Below, piece by piece: positions 62,466-64,000 of a stretch of DNA of 64,000 bases. Location: positions 1 through 64,000 of the forward strand of contig DLKC01000073.1 of assembly GCA_002478885.1 (NCBI GenBank), given 5' to 3'. The position numbers and the translations under genes are program-made. Each line of letters opens with the position of its first letter. Positions within the stretch are counted from its first letter, which is position 1. Source of the DNA: Chitinophagaceae bacterium UBA7600. Its GTDB lineage: Bacteria; Bacteroidota; Bacteroidia; Chitinophagales; Chitinophagaceae. The notes beneath the pieces were generated by a model, which was given only the letters and a program-made list of their open reading frames with translations, was not told the origin of the DNA and did no database searches.

Positions 62466-62673
62466 TTACCCGGCTCCCGGAAAAGCATGTGGCTTCGGTG
62501 CCTGGTAGCACTGGCTTATCCGTCATCGCTCACTGGTACTGCAGAAGCAGGTCGGAGCAACCGGGGTTTAAAAGGGAATTTACTTTCCGTCATTGTTGAC
62601 CTCCTGACTATTGTACAAGTGTGCGACGTAAGAAAAGCCCGGCAGCATTACTGCTGCCGGGCTCAAAAAAATA
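62466..62673. repeat. Dispersed repeat, facing pair (decayed hairpin-type core + standard core)
   Basis: Left arm 62466-62539 (TTACCCGGCTCCC ... CACTGGCTTATCCGTCATC ... GGTAC); right arm 62613-62673 (GTACAAGTGTGCGACGTAAG ... CCCGGC ... GGGCTCAAAAAA). It occupies the convergent gap between the helicase and the desaturase. Confidence 0.75.
62636..62663 (-). terminator. Terminator built from a repeat-arm end
   Basis: AGCCCGGCAGCA and TGCTGCCGGGCT are perfectly complementary over 12 bp around a 4-nt loop. On the minus strand the stem is followed by TTTTC, 27 bp after the desaturase stop. The CCCGGC sequences are those of the repeat arm. Confidence 0.75.
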
Positions 62674-62689
62674 TATACAAAAAGATTGA

Positions 62690-63439
62690 TTAATAATCTG
62701 CCGGAACAGGCTGTGCCAGCGGTTGAATAACCCGCAGTTTCATCAACAGCAAAATGATGGGGTAACAAAAATCTATCTCGCCTTTCTTTGCTGCGAAATT
62801 GATGCGTGAAGGATATTTATGGTGATTGTTATGATAGCCCTCGCCCATCATCAGCACGTCTACCTTAAAAAGGTTTTTAGATGTATTGTCGGTCTCAAAA
62901 TTTACGTTGCCATATTTATGCGCGAACCAGTTGATGATTACGCCGTGCAAAGGGCCCATCACTGCATGAACAGGTATTAACAAAAACCACCAAAGCGATG
63001 GCGCGAATAGGGAGTAGATGAGTATGTACACGAGTATCCAGAGTATACGTGACAAATTGCTGTCGCACCATTTGTCAAACCAGGTCCACTCCGGAACATT
63101 CTTAGTGAATTTATCTTCCACTTCGCTTGTGCCGCTCATGATTGCGGCATATGTTTTTTTCGTACGCCACATCATGGCGAAAAGATTGTCGTCGTAAGAG
63201 GGAGAATGTGGATCGAGTTCAGTATCGGTATACGCATGATGCACGCGGTGCAGAATGCCATAAGCCTTGGGACTTAAATACGAAGAACCTTGTGTAATAT
63301 AAGTGAACACAAAGAAAAAGCGTTCCCATGGTTTGCTCATGGTAAAAGCTTTATGGGCAGCATACCTGTGAAGGAAAAAAGTCTGGGAAAATAACGACAA
63401 ATACCAATGCAGAATAAAAAACACGATGATAACGTACAT
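62690..63439 (-). CDS. Acyl-CoA/fatty-acid desaturase
   Basis: 249 aa integral-membrane di-iron desaturase with the three histidine boxes H-R-Y-A-A-H, H-R-V-H-H and H-N-N-H-H, and hydrophobic segments at 1-20, 40-55 and 135-165. It introduces a double bond, probably delta-9, into membrane acyl chains. The length (249 aa) is short for stearoyl-CoA desaturases but usual for this bacterial branch. No partner reductase is adjacent. Confidence 0.93.
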   Translation of the reverse strand: MYVIIVFFILHWYLSLFSQTFFLHRYAAHKAFTMSKPWERFFFVFTYITQGSSYLSPKAYGILHRVHHAYTDTELDPHSPSYDDNLFAMMWRTKKTYAAIMSGTSEVEDKFTKNVPEWTWFDKWCDSNLSRILWILVYILIYSLFAPSLWWFLLIPVHAVMGPLHGVIINWFAHKYGNVNFETDNTSKNLFKVDVLMMGEGYHNNHHKYPSRINFAAKKGEIDFCYPIILLLMKLRVIQPLAQPVPADY

Positions 63440-63671
63440 AATAAAAATTTACTTGGCCATTTGCAATGGCTTAATATTTACGAAGAAAAAACAACAAGGG
63501 ATTTCGCACACTTCCTGTTCAATTTACTGACCTTAATTTTACAGGTGGTGCAACATTCGTGATACCAGATTGAGCGGGACCATGTAATTCTAAAAATCAG
63601 GACGCGAAGATAAGCCCCGGCAATTAATTAACCTGTTATAATTTGAATTGTTGCAACAGTTACCGGCTATA

Positions 63672-63712
63672 TAAAAAGCCTTTGAATATTTAATTGTATT
63701 CAAAGGCTTTTT
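63672..63712. terminator. Terminator of leuB
   Basis: AAAAAGCCTTTGAATA and TATTCAAAGGCTTTTT form a 16-bp stem with A/T runs on both sides, 18 bp after the leuB stop. Probably functional in the minus direction and possibly in both. Confidence 0.9.
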
Positions 63713-63730
63713 TATTTGGTAAATAACTTT

Positions 63731-64000
63731 TTATAAATGCGCAAGCACTTCGGCGCCCATGGCGTGAGTGCCCAAAATTTTGCCCGCATCTGTAGTCGCA
63801 TTGGCGATATCTCTTGTGCGGTACCCGTCTTTTAACACCTTGTCAACCGCGCTGATTACTGCTTCAGACTCCGCCTTCATGCCAAAAGAAATATCTAACA
63901 GCAAGGCCGCTGAAAGGATAGAGGCTAAAGGATTTGCTACACCTTTACCTGTTATGTCGTGTGCAGAACCATGTATAGGCTCGTACACGCCAGTGCCATC
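63731..64000 (-). CDS. leuB: 3-isopropylmalate dehydrogenase, C-terminal part (cut by the window edge)
   Basis: The last 89 codons are visible, reading D-G-T-G-V-Y-E-P-I-H-G-S-A-H-D-I-T-G-K-G-V-A-N-P, the conserved NAD-binding end of LeuB, and ending E-V-L-A-H-L. The start lies beyond 64000. LeuB oxidatively decarboxylates 3-isopropylmalate in leucine synthesis; isocitrate dehydrogenase is excluded by the E-P-I-H-G-S-A-H-D sequence. Confidence 0.92.
   Translation of the reverse strand, partial: DGTGVYEPIHGSAHDITGKGVANPLASILSAALLLDISFGMKAESEAVISAVDKVLKDGYRTRDIANATTDAGKILGTHAMGAEVLAHL

Noticed and set aside
1737..62673. CRISPR array from recurring short sequences
   Set aside because: Copies are kilobases apart, in both orientations, without regular spacers, and there are no cas genes.
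62487..62693. 68-codon frame after the helicase
   Set aside because: Lies across a repeat pair and the desaturase terminator; no domain or ribosome-binding site.

Overview
The window looks like chromosome from a member of the Bacteroidota, most probably family Chitinophagaceae (inference from gene content; no 16S rRNA is present). Supporting signs are a SusC/SusD pair, SusC-like receptors with N-terminal carboxypeptidase-D-like domains, a T9SS type-B (gliding-motility C-terminal) sorting domain, ASPIC/UnbV and DUF1573 lipoproteins, a long Bacteroidota-type ribosomal protein S16, and promoter -7 boxes of the form TAnnTTTG. No phage, IS element, transposase, CRISPR array or rRNA was seen.

Layout. 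1-424: the tail of a tRNA operon (Thr-Tyr-Gly, minus strand) with its promoter. 0.6-6.6 kb: a VWA protein, rpsP, a dicarboxylate symporter, a SRPBCC protein, an ABC-2 permease and a complete RES/Xre toxin-antitoxin pair. 6.7-20 kb: housekeeping and envelope genes (sppA, folK, a deoxynucleoside kinase, an MFS exporter, a YkgJ Cys-cluster protein, a CapA-like phosphoesterase, a LysE exporter, a sterol-desaturase-like oxygenase, plsC, priA, an EthD protein, murB). 20-34 kb: a secreted beta-helix protein, a MoxR/ChlI-type AAA ATPase, a Cys/Met-metabolism PLP enzyme, a VanX-like dipeptidase, a Tricorn-like protease, a beta-lactamase-fold hydrolase and a T9SS cargo protein. 34-46.7 kb: a six-gene run on the minus strand encoding a SusC/SusD pair, a 1193-aa ASPIC/UnbV propeller lipoprotein, a DUF1573 lipoprotein, a cytochrome c/VCBS lipoprotein and a vanadium-haloperoxidase-like lipoprotein. 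It has no carbohydrate-active enzyme. 46.8-56.7 kb: miaA, an NtrC-like regulator without a DNA-binding domain, two TonB-dependent receptors, pdhB and purC. 57-62.5 kb: the DNA-ligase-associated repair module (MBL exonuclease, ATP-dependent ligase, Lhr-type helicase). 62.7-64 kb: a fatty-acid desaturase and the 3' end of leuB, cut by the window edge.

The most unusual feature is a dispersed intergenic repeat that I do not recognise. I located 30 arms by eye, about one per 2 kb. Each arm is about 50-60 bp, running from a T-rich end with CCCGGCTT to a core GTTGCGTCGCAC and a GTAC end. Seven times two arms face each other, giving MITE- or REPIN-like elements of about 140-240 bp; the other 16 arms stand alone. 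There are three core variants: a standard one, one with compensatory changes (GTGTCAC), and one carrying an extra CCGGCTTATCCGG hairpin. Arms are preferentially placed just after stop codons, lie inside presumed operons, and in one case appear to supply the start codon and the signal-peptide n-region of a TonB receptor.

Where several starts were possible I chose the one that gives a sensible N-terminus, often downstream of the longest open frame, because long frames frequently run back into a repeat arm. Functional names rest on motif recognition by eye, not on database searches.
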